Shown one piece after another: positions 24,916 to 35,317 of a DNA stretch of 54,546 bases (positions are counted from its first letter, which is position 1; each line of letters begins with the position of its first letter). The position numbers and the translations under genes were made by a program. Source of the stretch: Lentibacter sp. (GTDB lineage: Bacteria; Pseudomonadota; Alphaproteobacteria; Rhodobacterales; Rhodobacteraceae). The notes beneath the pieces were generated by a model. The model saw nothing but the letters and a program-made list of their open reading frames with translations, was not told the origin of the DNA and ran no database searches. The stretch covers positions 1 through 54,546 of the forward strand of contig JADGEJ010000025.1 in the NCBI GenBank assembly GCA_016744435.1. The letters run 5' to 3'.

Positions 24916-25703
24916 TGCTCGACGATTTTGTGACACGCGCCATTGTTGCGGCTCTTGGCGTCGCTCTCGCTGCCGGGATGCTCGGCCCCTTTGTTGTGTG
25001 GCGGCGGATGGCTTACTTTGGCGATGCGATGGCGCATGCGGCCATTCTTGGCGTGGCGCTGAGCTTTGGCTTTGAAATTTCGGTGTTTGCGGGTGTTCTC
25101 GTTGCGGCGCTGATGGTGGCTGTGCTGTTTCTCGGGCTCACGCACCGAAGCCAGACAAGCGATAGTGCGCTTGGTGTTATCGCCCATGCCGCGCTAGCCT
25201 TCGGGCTGGTGGCTGTCGCGATGAGTGATGCGCAGATTAACGTCGAGGCCTATTTATTTGGCGATGTGCTGACAGTGGCGCGCACTGACTTGGCGCTGAT
25301 ATGGACCGCAGTTGCGCTGATTGCGGCTTGGTTGGTGCTACGCTGGCGGGCGCTGATTACTTGGGTCGTGAGCGACGACCTCGCGTTGACGAGTGGCTAT
25401 AACCCCAAGCGTGACGAGATCGGGCTTATCGTAGCGCTCGCGCTCGTTGTTGCTGTGGGCATCAAGGCGGTTGGCGCCTTGTTGATCACTGCGCTCTTGA
25501 TCATCCCTGCTGCCAGCGCGCGGCCTCATGTGCGCACACCGGAGAGCATGGCGCTTTTGTCGGCGTGCTTTGCGATGCTGGCGGCCTTCGGCGGGCTCAA
25601 GGCTGCGTTCTGGTTTGACACACCGGCTGGGCCGAGCATCGTTTGTTTTGCCGCTGTTATGTTTACGCTCTCAACGGGGCTGGCCAAACTGCGGGGGCAC
25701 TAG
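24912..25703 (+). CDS. znuB: Zinc ABC transporter permease
   Basis: A 263-residue inner-membrane protein with about eight hydrophobic helices, of the ABC-3 permease family. GCLGPFVVWRR-like sequence (MLGPFVVWRRMAYFGDAMAH near residue 24) is the family signature, and AVGALLITALLIIPAASAR near residue 184 is another typical segment. The GTG at 24912 overlaps the znuC stop, and the ATG three bases later (24915) is equally possible. It forms the channel used by ZnuA and ZnuC. Confidence 0.94.
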   Translation: MMLDDFVTRAIVAALGVALAAGMLGPFVVWRRMAYFGDAMAHAAILGVALSFGFEISVFAGVLVAALMVAVLFLGLTHRSQTSDSALGVIAHAALAFGLVAVAMSDAQINVEAYLFGDVLTVARTDLALIWTAVALIAAWLVLRWRALITWVVSDDLALTSGYNPKRDEIGLIVALALVVAVGIKAVGALLITALLIIPAASARPHVRTPESMALLSACFAMLAAFGGLKAAFWFDTPAGPSIVCFAAVMFTLSTGLAKLRGH

Positions 25704-25706
25704 CCA

Positions 25707-26378
25707 GTGGAGATCCGGCGCTATGCTATCTTCACCTGTCCGCCAGAGGGCGCATTTGCCAGCGCTGCTGCAAGCTGGCTAGGCTGGGACAGTGGGCATG
25801 GCAAAGAACTGGCTTCACCAGTTGGCAAGCTTAGCAAGCGGCCGCGTAAGTATGGCTTTCACGGCACGTTGAAGGCCCCGTTTCGGTTGGCGGAAGGCTA
25901 TACTGAGCAGGGCTTGATAGCGGCGGTTGATACGCTTGCAGCAGGGCTGAACCCGCCCGCGCCTTTCAACCTTTCCCTTGCGCAAATCGGCGGGTTCTTG
26001 GCCTTGGTGCCAGAAGGCGACAGCCCTGACCTAACGGCGCTGGCTGCTAAGATCGTGCGTGGGCTGGACAGTTTGCGCGCGCCAATGAACGAAGCCGAGA
26101 GGCAGCGTCGCCGCAACCTGTCACTCGCTGAGGAAGCCAACCTTGAAGCATGGGGGTACCCCTATGTGATGGAGCAGTTTCGCTTTCACATGACACTGAC
26201 AGGGCATTTGGGCCGTGAAGACAGTGAAGACAGTGAAGACGTGAGGCAAACAGCCAATGCGCATTTCGCCGAGCACATCCAAGTGCCTTACCAGATCAGG
26301 GATATCTGCGTGATGGGCGAGGCCGCCGAGAGCGGGCGTTTTCACGTTATCAAACGTATCGCTCTAAAAGAGGGGTAG
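25707..26378 (+). CDS. DUF1045 protein, 2H phosphoesterase-like
   Basis: The 223-residue protein belongs to the DUF1045 group, which shows the two His-x-Thr motifs of 2H phosphoesterases: YGFHGTLKAPF near residue 53 and FRFHMTLTGHL near residue 152. Relatives are often found in phosphonate-utilisation clusters, but no phn genes are here. The GTG start is only three bases after the znuB stop, so the gene should be cotranscribed with zur-znuC-znuB and may fall under zinc control. The substrate (2',3'-cyclic phosphate or a sugar cyclic phosphate) is unknown. Confidence 0.8.
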   Translation: MEIRRYAIFTCPPEGAFASAAASWLGWDSGHGKELASPVGKLSKRPRKYGFHGTLKAPFRLAEGYTEQGLIAAVDTLAAGLNPPAPFNLSLAQIGGFLALVPEGDSPDLTALAAKIVRGLDSLRAPMNEAERQRRRNLSLAEEANLEAWGYPYVMEQFRFHMTLTGHLGREDSEDSEDVRQTANAHFAEHIQVPYQIRDICVMGEAAESGRFHVIKRIALKEG

Positions 26379-26381
26379 GGT

Positions 26382-26475
26382 GAGAGGCTGGACAACGACC
26401 CAAGCGGGGCTCGTTACGGTTGCTTCCTTCCGGATCTGGCCGGGTTGGCGAGGCGCTCGCCCGCGCCAACCTCTC
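26382..26475 (-). ncRNA. ffs: Signal recognition particle RNA (4.5S type)
   Basis: On the minus strand the sequence starts GAGAGGUUGG and ends CCAGCCUCUC, so both ends pair. The apical domain has the invariant CCGGCCAGAUCCGGAAGG with its GGAA tetraloop and the AAGCAACC asymmetric loop that Ffh binds. At about 94 bases it is the short bacterial type without an Alu domain. It works with Ffh (encoded at 38691-40187) to target nascent membrane proteins. It is convergent with the DUF1045 gene, ending four bases from its stop. Confidence 0.93.
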
Positions 26476-26482
26476 GCGACTC

Positions 26483-26511
26483 GATATAGGCAAGCGCACT
26501 AAGAATAGCAA
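26483..26511 (-). promoter_or_regulatory. Sigma-70-type promoter of the SRP RNA gene
   Basis: On the minus strand TTGCTA (26511-26506) and TATATC (26488-26483) are separated by exactly 17 bases. The RNA 5' end falls about seven bases further on, as expected for a housekeeping promoter. Confidence 0.7.
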
Positions 26512-26523
26512 GTCTGCTCACGC

Positions 26524-26865
26524 TTAATTGGGTTGTAGGCCGCCCGGGCATGTCAACGTGGTGAAAGCCCCGATGCACCAAGCCTTATGGCCGAGGCCCT
26601 GCGCAGCATATGTGCTGAACACTTTGTAGTCGTCATATTGCGTCGTGAGTTGGCTGCGCAGCAGGTTAAGGCAATCAGACGGGCGCAGTTTGCAGCCAAG
26701 CAAGAGCGCGTTGCCGGCGGCTGACTTCTCCAACGAAATGTCTTGGCGGTTGATGGCCTCAAGGATCATTTCGCCCAGCAGCTCTTCTGCCTTGTCTTCA
26801 GCAGGCTTGGCGAAAAAGCCGATTGCCGCGCCAAGCGCCAGCACCAGAAAAAGAAAACGCCACAT
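26524..26865 (-). CDS. Small membrane-anchored or exported protein of unknown function
   Basis: A 113-residue protein starting with a hydrophobic segment, MWRFLFLVLALGAAIGFFA, which could be a signal peptide or anchor. The rest carries four cysteines (CKLRPSDC, and two in WCIGAFTTLTC), compatible with two disulphides in the periplasm. Its general layout recalls DUF4359-type proteins, but I am not certain. It lies 46 bases downstream of the CpdB-like gene on the same strand and just upstream of the SRP RNA promoter. Confidence 0.6.
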   Translation of the reverse strand: MWRFLFLVLALGAAIGFFAKPAEDKAEELLGEMILEAINRQDISLEKSAAGNALLLGCKLRPSDCLNLLRSQLTTQYDDYKVFSTYAAQGLGHKAWCIGAFTTLTCPGGLQPN

Positions 26866-26911
26866 ACCAATTGCTCCGACTGTTACGAGGTGCAGGTATG
26901 GCGCGAAAGCG

Positions 26912-28780
26912 CTAGGCTGTCGAGGTGTCGCTATCGAAATTCAGGCGCATCTGGGCAAAGCCTTCGGCAGTTGTTTGGACATAGCTGATGTTGCCACGCG
27001 ATTGCGGTTGTACCTGTACCTGCGCCTCGGGGGCTGTCAGAAACAGCGCGGTGGCACCGGCAATTGGCGCAAAGCTCCAAGACGGTTGCGCGCCTTTTGG
27101 GATCGGGCCACTCTGGGCAATGTGGCGCTCCAGTATGCTGGCGCAGGTCTGGTCGCTATTGGCAACAATTGCCGATTGAAACGGCACATCCTGCAGAGAT
27201 TCAGGCCAAGCCCCGTGGGCCCGATACGAGTTGAGCGCGACGATGAACTCATCACCATCCCGCACCGGTCTGGCGTTGTAGCAGAGGTTCTCAACACGAC
27301 GCGCGTTACTATCAAGCAGCCTTTTATCAGTGCCAAAACGCGCTGGCTTGCAGAGGTTGATCTGGTAGGTGAGCTGCGGGATCACATCAAAGAGATAGCC
27401 CGGAAACGCAGGATTAAGCAGTGGCAAGTCTTTGCTGCCAGGCGTGATTTGGTTGAACACACTGGCCGATTGCTCAAGCCAGCGGCGCAGGTCAGTGCCG
27501 TTAAGTTTGATCGCGCAGAGCCTGTCGGAGAATCCGTAAAGATCGCTCACATCGCGCTTGGCAATGGTGCCTGCAGGGATCAGGCAGTAATTACCACCCC
27601 CCGCACGCGCGCCAGTTTTATAGGGTGCTGCCGCCGAGAGCAAAGGCAGGTTGCTCCACTCGGTTTTGCCGAGAAGCGCGCGCATATGGCCTTCAAACGC
27701 CGCGGCGATGAGTTGCAAGCCTGCGTCGTCGCGTACCAGCGAAAAGAAGCTGTCGATCTGCCCAAGAGTTTGGCCCACATGAGCGCTCATTTCGGCGCGA
27801 GTTTCTTCATGGGCAGGTGAGATATTGCGGATGATGACGGGGCATTCTGGCGTTTCATTGGCCTGTTCACAACGCGCTTGCACCGGGATGGCTGTCGCTG
27901 TGCTCGCGCTGACCTGCCATTTTTGCGCCTCTTGCTTCAGCACCAGATCAATCTGGCCAAGGTGCGAGCCCCAAGCCCCCGCCATAACAACAGCACTGCC
28001 GCTAAGGCTGGCGGGGCTTTCAGCAAAAGCATCAGGGTAGACATCGTGGGTGTGGCCCCCCAGAATGGCATCCACGCCGTCAAGCGCGGCGATGTACTCT
28101 AGCGTTTCGCTGGTTTTGTGCGCCTTAGCGCTGCCAAACCCGCAGTGCGCCAGCACAATGATGACATCGGCACCAAGGCGTTTCATCTCGGTGATGGCAG
28201 TCGCAAGTGAGGGGATAATGGGGTCAAGCTGTATGCTAGCCTCGGCACCTTGCAGGGTCTCGCGCGGCAGGCACCCCGTCACGCCGATTTTGAGAGTGCG
28301 GCCTGTCGTGGGCTCGCGGCGCTGAAGCAAGGTAAAGCGCTTGATGTGTTGTTGGATGGGCTCTGGCAGCGTCAGGTTGGCTGAGACAACCGGAAAACGG
28401 GCTTGGCCGAGGGCCTCCGCGAGATAGGGCATGCCAAAGTCCAGATCGTGGTTGCCCAGGGTCACGGCATCAAATTGTAACAGGTTCATCGCGTCGATCA
28501 TGGGCAAGCTACGCGGCGTGATGCTTGCCTGCTGTGCGAGCCTGTCAGACAGGGGGGAGCCTTGCAAGAAATCACCCGAGTCAAACAACAGCGATAGGGG
28601 AGCAGATTGGCGCGCTCTGGCGATAAGCGTTGCCGTGCGTGACAACCCCTTGGCGCGCGACGGTGTATCGCGGTGGTAGTCGTAGGCCAGCACATGCCCG
28701 TGTAAATCGGTTGTTTGCAAGATACGCAGCTTTGCCATTACGCGATCAGGCAGCTGGGTTTCTGGAAGAACGAGAGTCAA
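26912..28780 (-). CDS. cpdB: 2',3'-cyclic-nucleotide 2'-phosphodiesterase / 3'-nucleotidase (CpdB-like)
   Basis: A 622-residue two-domain metallophosphoesterase of the 5'-nucleotidase family. The N-terminal catalytic domain has QTTDLHGHVLAYDY near residue 23 (metal ligands), the Asn-His pair in TLGNHDLDFGMP near residue 97, and GGHTHDVYP near residue 232. The C-terminal nucleotide-binding domain has YGFSDRL and a tail like CpdB. E. coli CpdB is periplasmic with a signal peptide, but none is visible here. The TTG at 28780 has AAAAGG nine bases upstream; the ATG at 28738 is the alternative start and has no clear ribosome binding site. Confidence 0.87.
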   Translation of the reverse strand: MTLVLPETQLPDRVMAKLRILQTTDLHGHVLAYDYHRDTPSRAKGLSRTATLIARARQSAPLSLLFDSGDFLQGSPLSDRLAQQASITPRSLPMIDAMNLLQFDAVTLGNHDLDFGMPYLAEALGQARFPVVSANLTLPEPIQQHIKRFTLLQRREPTTGRTLKIGVTGCLPRETLQGAEASIQLDPIIPSLATAITEMKRLGADVIIVLAHCGFGSAKAHKTSETLEYIAALDGVDAILGGHTHDVYPDAFAESPASLSGSAVVMAGAWGSHLGQIDLVLKQEAQKWQVSASTATAIPVQARCEQANETPECPVIIRNISPAHEETRAEMSAHVGQTLGQIDSFFSLVRDDAGLQLIAAAFEGHMRALLGKTEWSNLPLLSAAAPYKTGARAGGGNYCLIPAGTIAKRDVSDLYGFSDRLCAIKLNGTDLRRWLEQSASVFNQITPGSKDLPLLNPAFPGYLFDVIPQLTYQINLCKPARFGTDKRLLDSNARRVENLCYNARPVRDGDEFIVALNSYRAHGAWPESLQDVPFQSAIVANSDQTCASILERHIAQSGPIPKGAQPSWSFAPIAGATALFLTAPEAQVQVQPQSRGNISYVQTTAEGFAQMRLNFDSDTSTA

Positions 28781-28978
28781 ATATCAGTGCCTTTTATTGG
28801 CTTGAGACGCATTGCATGGAGATGCAAAGGGTGGTTGCGAGCAGGTCAAGTAAACACGGTATGGTTGTGTTTTTCAATGAATTTTCGGCCCAGCGAACGC
28901 TGTATCTGTTCAACACACTGTCTCCCAGATAGAAATACTCCGAGCAGGATTCACGCGCGCAGATAGAAGGCAGCCAAC

Positions 28979-29947
28979 ATGAAAGTAGCAGAAACAGTCA
29001 CGTTTGGGGGCTCGGGGCTTGACCGTGCCGCGGAAATCAGAGGCGACACAGAGGCACTTCGGGCAGCACGCGCATCGGGGAACGCCGATATCGTGGTGAT
29101 GTGGCGTGGCAAGCCGCTGCTCTGTGGTGAAGGGCAAAACAAACTGGCGCGCTTGCCTGCCGACCACCCGGTGCTCGCCGAGCTCACGGAGGCACCGTTG
29201 TTGCTTGGTCGCGAAAACGGGCGGCTGACTTTTGTTGATGACCTTTCGGCTTGGGAGCCTGAGGTGCTCGACACTGCGGCGCTCGACAGTTTTCTCGACC
29301 CAACTGAGCAGCGCCACCCAGCCTTGCCAGAAGACCACGCCTTTGTAGAGCTGCGCGGTTGCATGACGCGGCTTGACGCCCGTGATGCAGAGCTGGCCGC
29401 GACAGCGCGCGCCATTCTGGGCTGGCACCGCTCGCACCGTTTTTGCGCTGTTTGTGGCCAAGAAAGCGCCTTGGCGATGGCGGGCTGGCAGCGCACTTGC
29501 CCAAGCTGCGGCGCGCATCACTTTCCGCGCACTGACCCTGTGGTGATTATGCTGATCACCCATGGAAATAACGTGCTGATGGGCCGCTCGCCGGGCTGGC
29601 CTGAGGGCATGTACTCGTTGCTTGCGGGCTTTGTGGAGCCGGGCGAAACGATCGAGGCCGCGGTGCGCCGTGAGGTGTTTGAGGAGGCTGGCATCAAAGT
29701 TGGCGACGTCGGCTATCTCGCAAGTCAGCCTTGGGCCTTCCCCTCATCGCTGATGATAGGGTGTTCCGGCGTGGCCCTGAGCGAGCAGATCACCATTGAT
29801 CCAAGCGAGATCGAAGATGCGCGTTGGTTCAGCCGTGAAGAGATGGTTGAGGCCTTCGCGGGCCAGCACCCGTTGCTCAAGCCCGCGCGAAAAGGTGCAA
29901 TTGCACATTTTCTCCTTCTGAACTGGCTTGCGGATCGTCTGGATTAA
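28979..29947 (+). CDS. nudC: NAD(+)/NADH diphosphatase NudC (RNA decapping type)
   Basis: The 322-residue cytosolic Nudix hydrolase cleaves NADH to NMNH and AMP; E. coli NudC also removes NAD caps from RNA. A zinc ribbon uses Cys156, Cys159, Cys174 and Cys177 (CAVCG and CPSCG). The Nudix box spans about residues 217-239 and fits GX5EX7REUXEEXGU completely. SQPWAFPSSLM just after it is the NudC-specific motif. GAAGG precedes the ATG by eight bases. It is divergent from the cpdB-like gene across 198 bases. Confidence 0.93.
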   Translation: MKVAETVTFGGSGLDRAAEIRGDTEALRAARASGNADIVVMWRGKPLLCGEGQNKLARLPADHPVLAELTEAPLLLGRENGRLTFVDDLSAWEPEVLDTAALDSFLDPTEQRHPALPEDHAFVELRGCMTRLDARDAELAATARAILGWHRSHRFCAVCGQESALAMAGWQRTCPSCGAHHFPRTDPVVIMLITHGNNVLMGRSPGWPEGMYSLLAGFVEPGETIEAAVRREVFEEAGIKVGDVGYLASQPWAFPSSLMIGCSGVALSEQITIDPSEIEDARWFSREEMVEAFAGQHPLLKPARKGAIAHFLLLNWLADRLD

Positions 29948-29986
29948 CCGCACATTGGCGCAACCAAAAAACGAGCGAGGCCGAGC

Positions 29987-30454
29987 ATGCAACTAACAAC
30001 CAACGAAGACATTCAAGCGCCGATTGAGCATGTCTTCGCCGCCATCGCCGACTTTGACGGTTTCACTCGCCAAGCGTTGCGGCGTGGTGCCGAAGTGGCT
30101 CGCGTAGACACGCTGACAGCCCCCGGCATCGGGATGATCTGGGAGACAGGGTTTGATTTTCGCGGCAAGCGGCGACAGATGCGCATCGAACTGACTGAGT
30201 ACGACGCGCCAAACCGGCTTTGCGCACATTCCACAATGCCCGGTATGACAGGCACTCTGGTGCTTGATCTCGTCGCGCTCTCGCGTCAGCACACGCGGCT
30301 TAGCATTGATCTGCAACTCGCACCGCAGTCTTTGTCATCGCGGCTTTTGGTGCAATCGCTCAAGCTTGCACGCGGCAGCCTTACCAAGCGGCTCTCAAAG
30401 CGGCTTGTCGCTTTTGCGCGCGAAACGGAAGAAAGCTATCAGCGCATTTCATAG
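29987..30454 (+). CDS. SRPBCC family protein
   Basis: A 155-residue protein with the helix-grip (START/polyketide cyclase-like) fold. It begins with the typical strand-helix pattern IQAPIEHVFAAIADFDGF and ends in a long amphipathic helix that would cover the hydrophobic cavity. Ligand and role are unknown. The C-terminal Arg/Lys-rich helix (LARGSLTKRLSKRLVAFARE) might contact membranes or nucleic acid, which is speculative. It is 39 bases after nudC and may be cotranscribed. Confidence 0.8.
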   Translation: MQLTTNEDIQAPIEHVFAAIADFDGFTRQALRRGAEVARVDTLTAPGIGMIWETGFDFRGKRRQMRIELTEYDAPNRLCAHSTMPGMTGTLVLDLVALSRQHTRLSIDLQLAPQSLSSRLLVQSLKLARGSLTKRLSKRLVAFARETEESYQRIS

Positions 30455-30519
30455 CTGCGGCCTTGTCAGCCTAGCGGGCCTAAGCTATCTCGGTTGAAAT
30501 CAGTTTTCAGGGGGCTGCT

Positions 30520-31227
30520 ATGGCCAAGTTTGACAAGTCCAAGTTGACAGGCCTAAACCGCCTCGCCGTAGCTACGGTGGCGGTAACGTTTTTGTCGGCC
30601 TGTTTAGGCGAAGGCACAGCACCGCAAGCGCTTTCTGTGGCGGCTCCGACGGGCAGCAAGGGCCGCTCATACGCTTTGGCGCAGGCTTCGATTGTGCCAG
30701 AGCGGGTTGTGGCCAAAGGCCCAAAAGGGTTTTGCATTGATATGCGCTCGCTGAAAGCGCTTGGCACGGGCGGCTTTGCGTTGCTGGCACCCTGTGCCGC
30801 GCTGGGCGGCAAAGCGACAGGCCATGAAGAGCCAGTGTTGATGACCATTCAGGCGCACCTCAAAGGCCTGAAAAAAGCGCCTGCCACGGCTGCGGGCATG
30901 GCCGAGGCCTTCACCGAGTATAGCCCGATATTTCAGGAAACCGGCGACGGCGTAAGCCTTTTGCAGCTGGCGCGTGGAGGGGATGATGTCATCCCTAGGG
31001 GCGAGCCAAAGCATTGGCGCGCGGCGCTATCGTTTAATGGTTATCTGATCGGCCTTGCGCTTTACTCCGAAAAGGGCGGCGCGGCTTCTGGCGCGCGCGG
31101 CAAAGCGCTTTTGCTGGAGTTCGCAGAAGCTGTGCTTGATGCAAGTCCGCTGGAAACCTCCGACCCGGCAGCTCCGGCGGAAAAAAAGACCAAACGACAC
31201 AATTTGTTGCGTGGTTTATTGCAATGA
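30520..31227 (+). CDS. Putative lipoprotein, Roseobacter-type hypothetical
   Basis: I do not recognise a domain in this 235-residue protein. Near residue 27 the sequence VAVTFLSACLGEG fits a lipobox with Cys28 as the lipidated residue, preceded by an unusually long N-region (MAKFDKSKLTGLNRLA). Two further cysteines (GFCIDMR and LAPCAAL) are close in sequence, and the C-terminus is basic (EKKTKRHNLLRGLLQ). AGGGGG precedes the ATG. The gene is the first of a same-strand group running to fadH. Confidence 0.6.
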   Translation: MAKFDKSKLTGLNRLAVATVAVTFLSACLGEGTAPQALSVAAPTGSKGRSYALAQASIVPERVVAKGPKGFCIDMRSLKALGTGGFALLAPCAALGGKATGHEEPVLMTIQAHLKGLKKAPATAAGMAEAFTEYSPIFQETGDGVSLLQLARGGDDVIPRGEPKHWRAALSFNGYLIGLALYSEKGGAASGARGKALLLEFAEAVLDASPLETSDPAAPAEKKTKRHNLLRGLLQ

Positions 31228-31298
31228 GACCTTTTCGTTAACTTTGTTTCCATTATGGTAATGGTTAACCAGTAACATTCATTTGGCAGTCTTGGTCT

Positions 31299-32075
31299 AT
31301 GGTGCTCTCAAAAAGCGGCTCTGCTCTTAAACGCGGTCTTTACCGGATGTCTCTGCGCCGGTGGAGCAGTGCGGCGCGTCGCGCAAGGACAACCAAACTT
31401 GAAGTGCTGCGCCAAGAGCGTAACGAAGCTCGCAAGCTCAAGAGCCAACTCGACAGGCTCATTCATTCGGCTGACGAGCGGCTCGCGCTGCCAATGGTCG
31501 GGTCGCATTCGTTTAATAAACCGTTTGACGCAGACTGGGCCTGGCGCCCTGAGTTATGGCGTGGCCCGCTGCCACAAAAGGGCTTTAGCTCGGCTCTGAG
31601 CAAGTCAATGCTGGGTCGCGAAGTCACGCTGTTTCACGACTGTCAGCACTCCGAGCTCACGCTGCGCCAGATCAGAAACACCCGCGAAGCCGACTTGGCC
31701 CCATACGGGCTGCGGCTTGACGTGTTCAAGTTTGATGGCTCATTTTTGTCGGTGGTTATCGACATGCCCGAAGAAAGCGCGCGAGGGCTTTTACGTAAGC
31801 ACCTGCTGCGCGTGCAAACAATTATCGAGTATGAAAAACCTCTGGAAATGTTTGCGAGATTGAACATAAAGAACGGCCCGAACGTTGAGCAGATCGTGCG
31901 TGAACTGCCGCTGAACCAGCAAGATGTGATGGTCGAGTTTGATTTGGCCTATTCCAAGCTCAACGAGAAGCGGATCGAGAAAATCTGGCTGGACCTGATC
32001 TTTGAAGGGCCCGAAATGAACCAAGTGGTTTTACGCGATATCACCTTCTCGCGCAGGCCGCGAGCTGAGTTATAG
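31299..32075 (+). CDS. Hypothetical protein, DUF6478-like
   Basis: A 258-residue protein of the kind annotated as DUF6478 in Rhodobacteraceae; I am only moderately sure of that name. The first 60 residues are strongly basic and form a predicted coiled coil (LRQERNEARKLKSQLDRLIH). The body is a mixed alpha-beta region with several Asp/Asn/Phe-rich turns (RPELWRGPLPQKGF, VFKFDGSFLSVVIDMP) and looks like a beta-sandwich. There is no signal peptide. It lies 10 bases before the next gene, so they form a pair. Confidence 0.6.
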   Translation: MVLSKSGSALKRGLYRMSLRRWSSAARRARTTKLEVLRQERNEARKLKSQLDRLIHSADERLALPMVGSHSFNKPFDADWAWRPELWRGPLPQKGFSSALSKSMLGREVTLFHDCQHSELTLRQIRNTREADLAPYGLRLDVFKFDGSFLSVVIDMPEESARGLLRKHLLRVQTIIEYEKPLEMFARLNIKNGPNVEQIVRELPLNQQDVMVEFDLAYSKLNEKRIEKIWLDLIFEGPEMNQVVLRDITFSRRPRAEL

Positions 32076-32085
32076 TGGGGCAGGC

Positions 32086-32466
32086 ATGAGCGAACTTACA
32101 GTAGTCAAGCGACGTCTTTTAGACGGCAAATGGAGTGGAGTTGTAGCCCGCATTGATGGCGCTGGGATGGCAGAAGCGCCGCGCATTGCTGTAACGCTTG
32201 ATGGCAAACAAGTGCTGGGCGTGACGCTTGTGCAAGGCGAAGAGGGCAAGTGGGAGCTGACAGTTCCAGTCCCCTCGGAAGCGATAGCAGATGGGCTGCG
32301 CACGATCCTCATCCAAGACAGCCAAGATGGTACAGCGCTGAACTCGATAGCGCTGTTGAGTGGCGAGGCGCTTGATGAAGACATTCGCGCCGAAGTCGAG
32401 TTGTTACGCGAAGAACTCGACATGCTCAAGCGCGCGTTCCGCCGCCATTGTGTCGAGACAAGCTGA
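32086..32466 (+). CDS. Small hypothetical protein, beta-rich with C-terminal coiled coil
   Basis: A 126-residue acidic protein with no family I can name. Residues 1-90 alternate short strands ([33 protein letters not shown]), suggesting a small beta-sandwich like a binding module. Residues 94-120 are a helix rich in Glu and Leu ([19 protein letters not shown]). It follows the DUF6478-like gene by 10 bases. Its TGA shares bases with the ATG of arsH (TGATG), a clear sign of coupled translation. Confidence 0.6.
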   Translation: MSELTVVKRRLLDGKWSGVVARIDGAGMAEAPRIAVTLDGKQVLGVTLVQGEEGKWELTVPVPSEAIADGLRTILIQDSQDGTALNSIALLSGEALDEDIRAEVELLREELDMLKRAFRRHCVETS

Positions 32467-33173
32467 TGACAGAAACGCCCTGTTTGGACGAAGCTTCGTT
32501 TCACACGCCTGATCTTGACGGGCTGTTCCCGAGGGAACGCAGCACCCACAAGCCACGTATTTTGCTGTTGTATGGCAGCCTGCGCAAAACCAGTTATAGC
32601 CGCCATGCCGCCGAAGAAGCCGCGCGCATTTTGGAGAGGCTCGGGTGTGAGGCCAAGCTGTTCAACCCGTCAGGCCTACCGCTCGTTGACGACGCTGAAG
32701 CGGGCCACCCTAAGGTGCAAGAGCTGCGCGACCTTGTGATGTGGGGCGAGGGCATGGTCTGGTCAAGCCCCGAGCGGCACGGCGCGATGACAGGCATCAT
32801 GAAAACGCAGATTGACTGGATCCCGCTTGCGCCCATCGGCGGGGTGCGCCCGACGCAGGGCAAAACGCTTGCGGTGATGCAAGTCGAGGGCGGCAGCCAG
32901 AGTTTCAACACGGTAAACCAGCTGCGCATTTTAGGCCGCTGGATGCGGTTGCTGACTATTCCCAACCAGTCATCAGTCGGCAAAGCCTGGGCCGAGTTTG
33001 ACGGCGCTGGCCGTATGAAGCCCTCACCCTACTACAACCGTCTGGTTGACGTGATGGAAGAGCTTGTGAAGTTCACGCTGATCACGCGCGATATTAAGGA
33101 ACTCTTGGTTGACCGTTACTCAGAGCGGGTTGAAAGCCGTGAAGAGCTATCAAAGCGCGTGAACACGAAGTAA
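32466..33173 (+). CDS. arsH: ArsH-type NADPH-dependent FMN reductase
   Basis: The 235-residue flavoprotein belongs to the ArsH branch of the flavodoxin-like reductases, some members of which oxidise trivalent methyl- or aryl-arsenicals. [19 protein letters not shown] near residue 34 is the FMN-phosphate loop, [19 protein letters not shown] near residue 98 is the ArsH hallmark, and [20 protein letters not shown] near residue 140 is also specific. I chose the ATG at 32466, inside the previous stop codon; an open frame extends to 32448. No other ars gene is here, so an arsenic role is an inference from the family; general quinone or azo reduction is possible. Confidence 0.88.
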   Translation: MTETPCLDEASFHTPDLDGLFPRERSTHKPRILLLYGSLRKTSYSRHAAEEAARILERLGCEAKLFNPSGLPLVDDAEAGHPKVQELRDLVMWGEGMVWSSPERHGAMTGIMKTQIDWIPLAPIGGVRPTQGKTLAVMQVEGGSQSFNTVNQLRILGRWMRLLTIPNQSSVGKAWAEFDGAGRMKPSPYYNRLVDVMEELVKFTLITRDIKELLVDRYSERVESREELSKRVNTK

Positions 33174-33179
33174 CGCTGA

Positions 33180-35273
<2,094 letters not shown>

Positions 35274-35289
35274 GGCGCTGCGTTGCGCA

Positions 35290-35312
35290 TTGAGTATTTT
35301 TGCGAAGAAAAA
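35290..35312 (+). repeat. Intergenic repeat core, copy F
   Basis: TTGAGTATTTTTGCGAAG plus an A-run is identical over 23 bases to the cores at 6870-6892 and 42326-42348. It follows the fadH stop by 16 bases, with a small TGCG-TTG-CGCA hairpin just before it, and lies between convergent genes. It may assist termination of fadH. Confidence 0.65.
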
Positions 35313-35317
35313 ACTGG

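Noticed and set aside
26645-27820. 391-residue plus-strand ORF opposite the CpdB-like gene
   Set aside because: The minus-strand frame has clear metallophosphoesterase motifs, and the plus frame has none.
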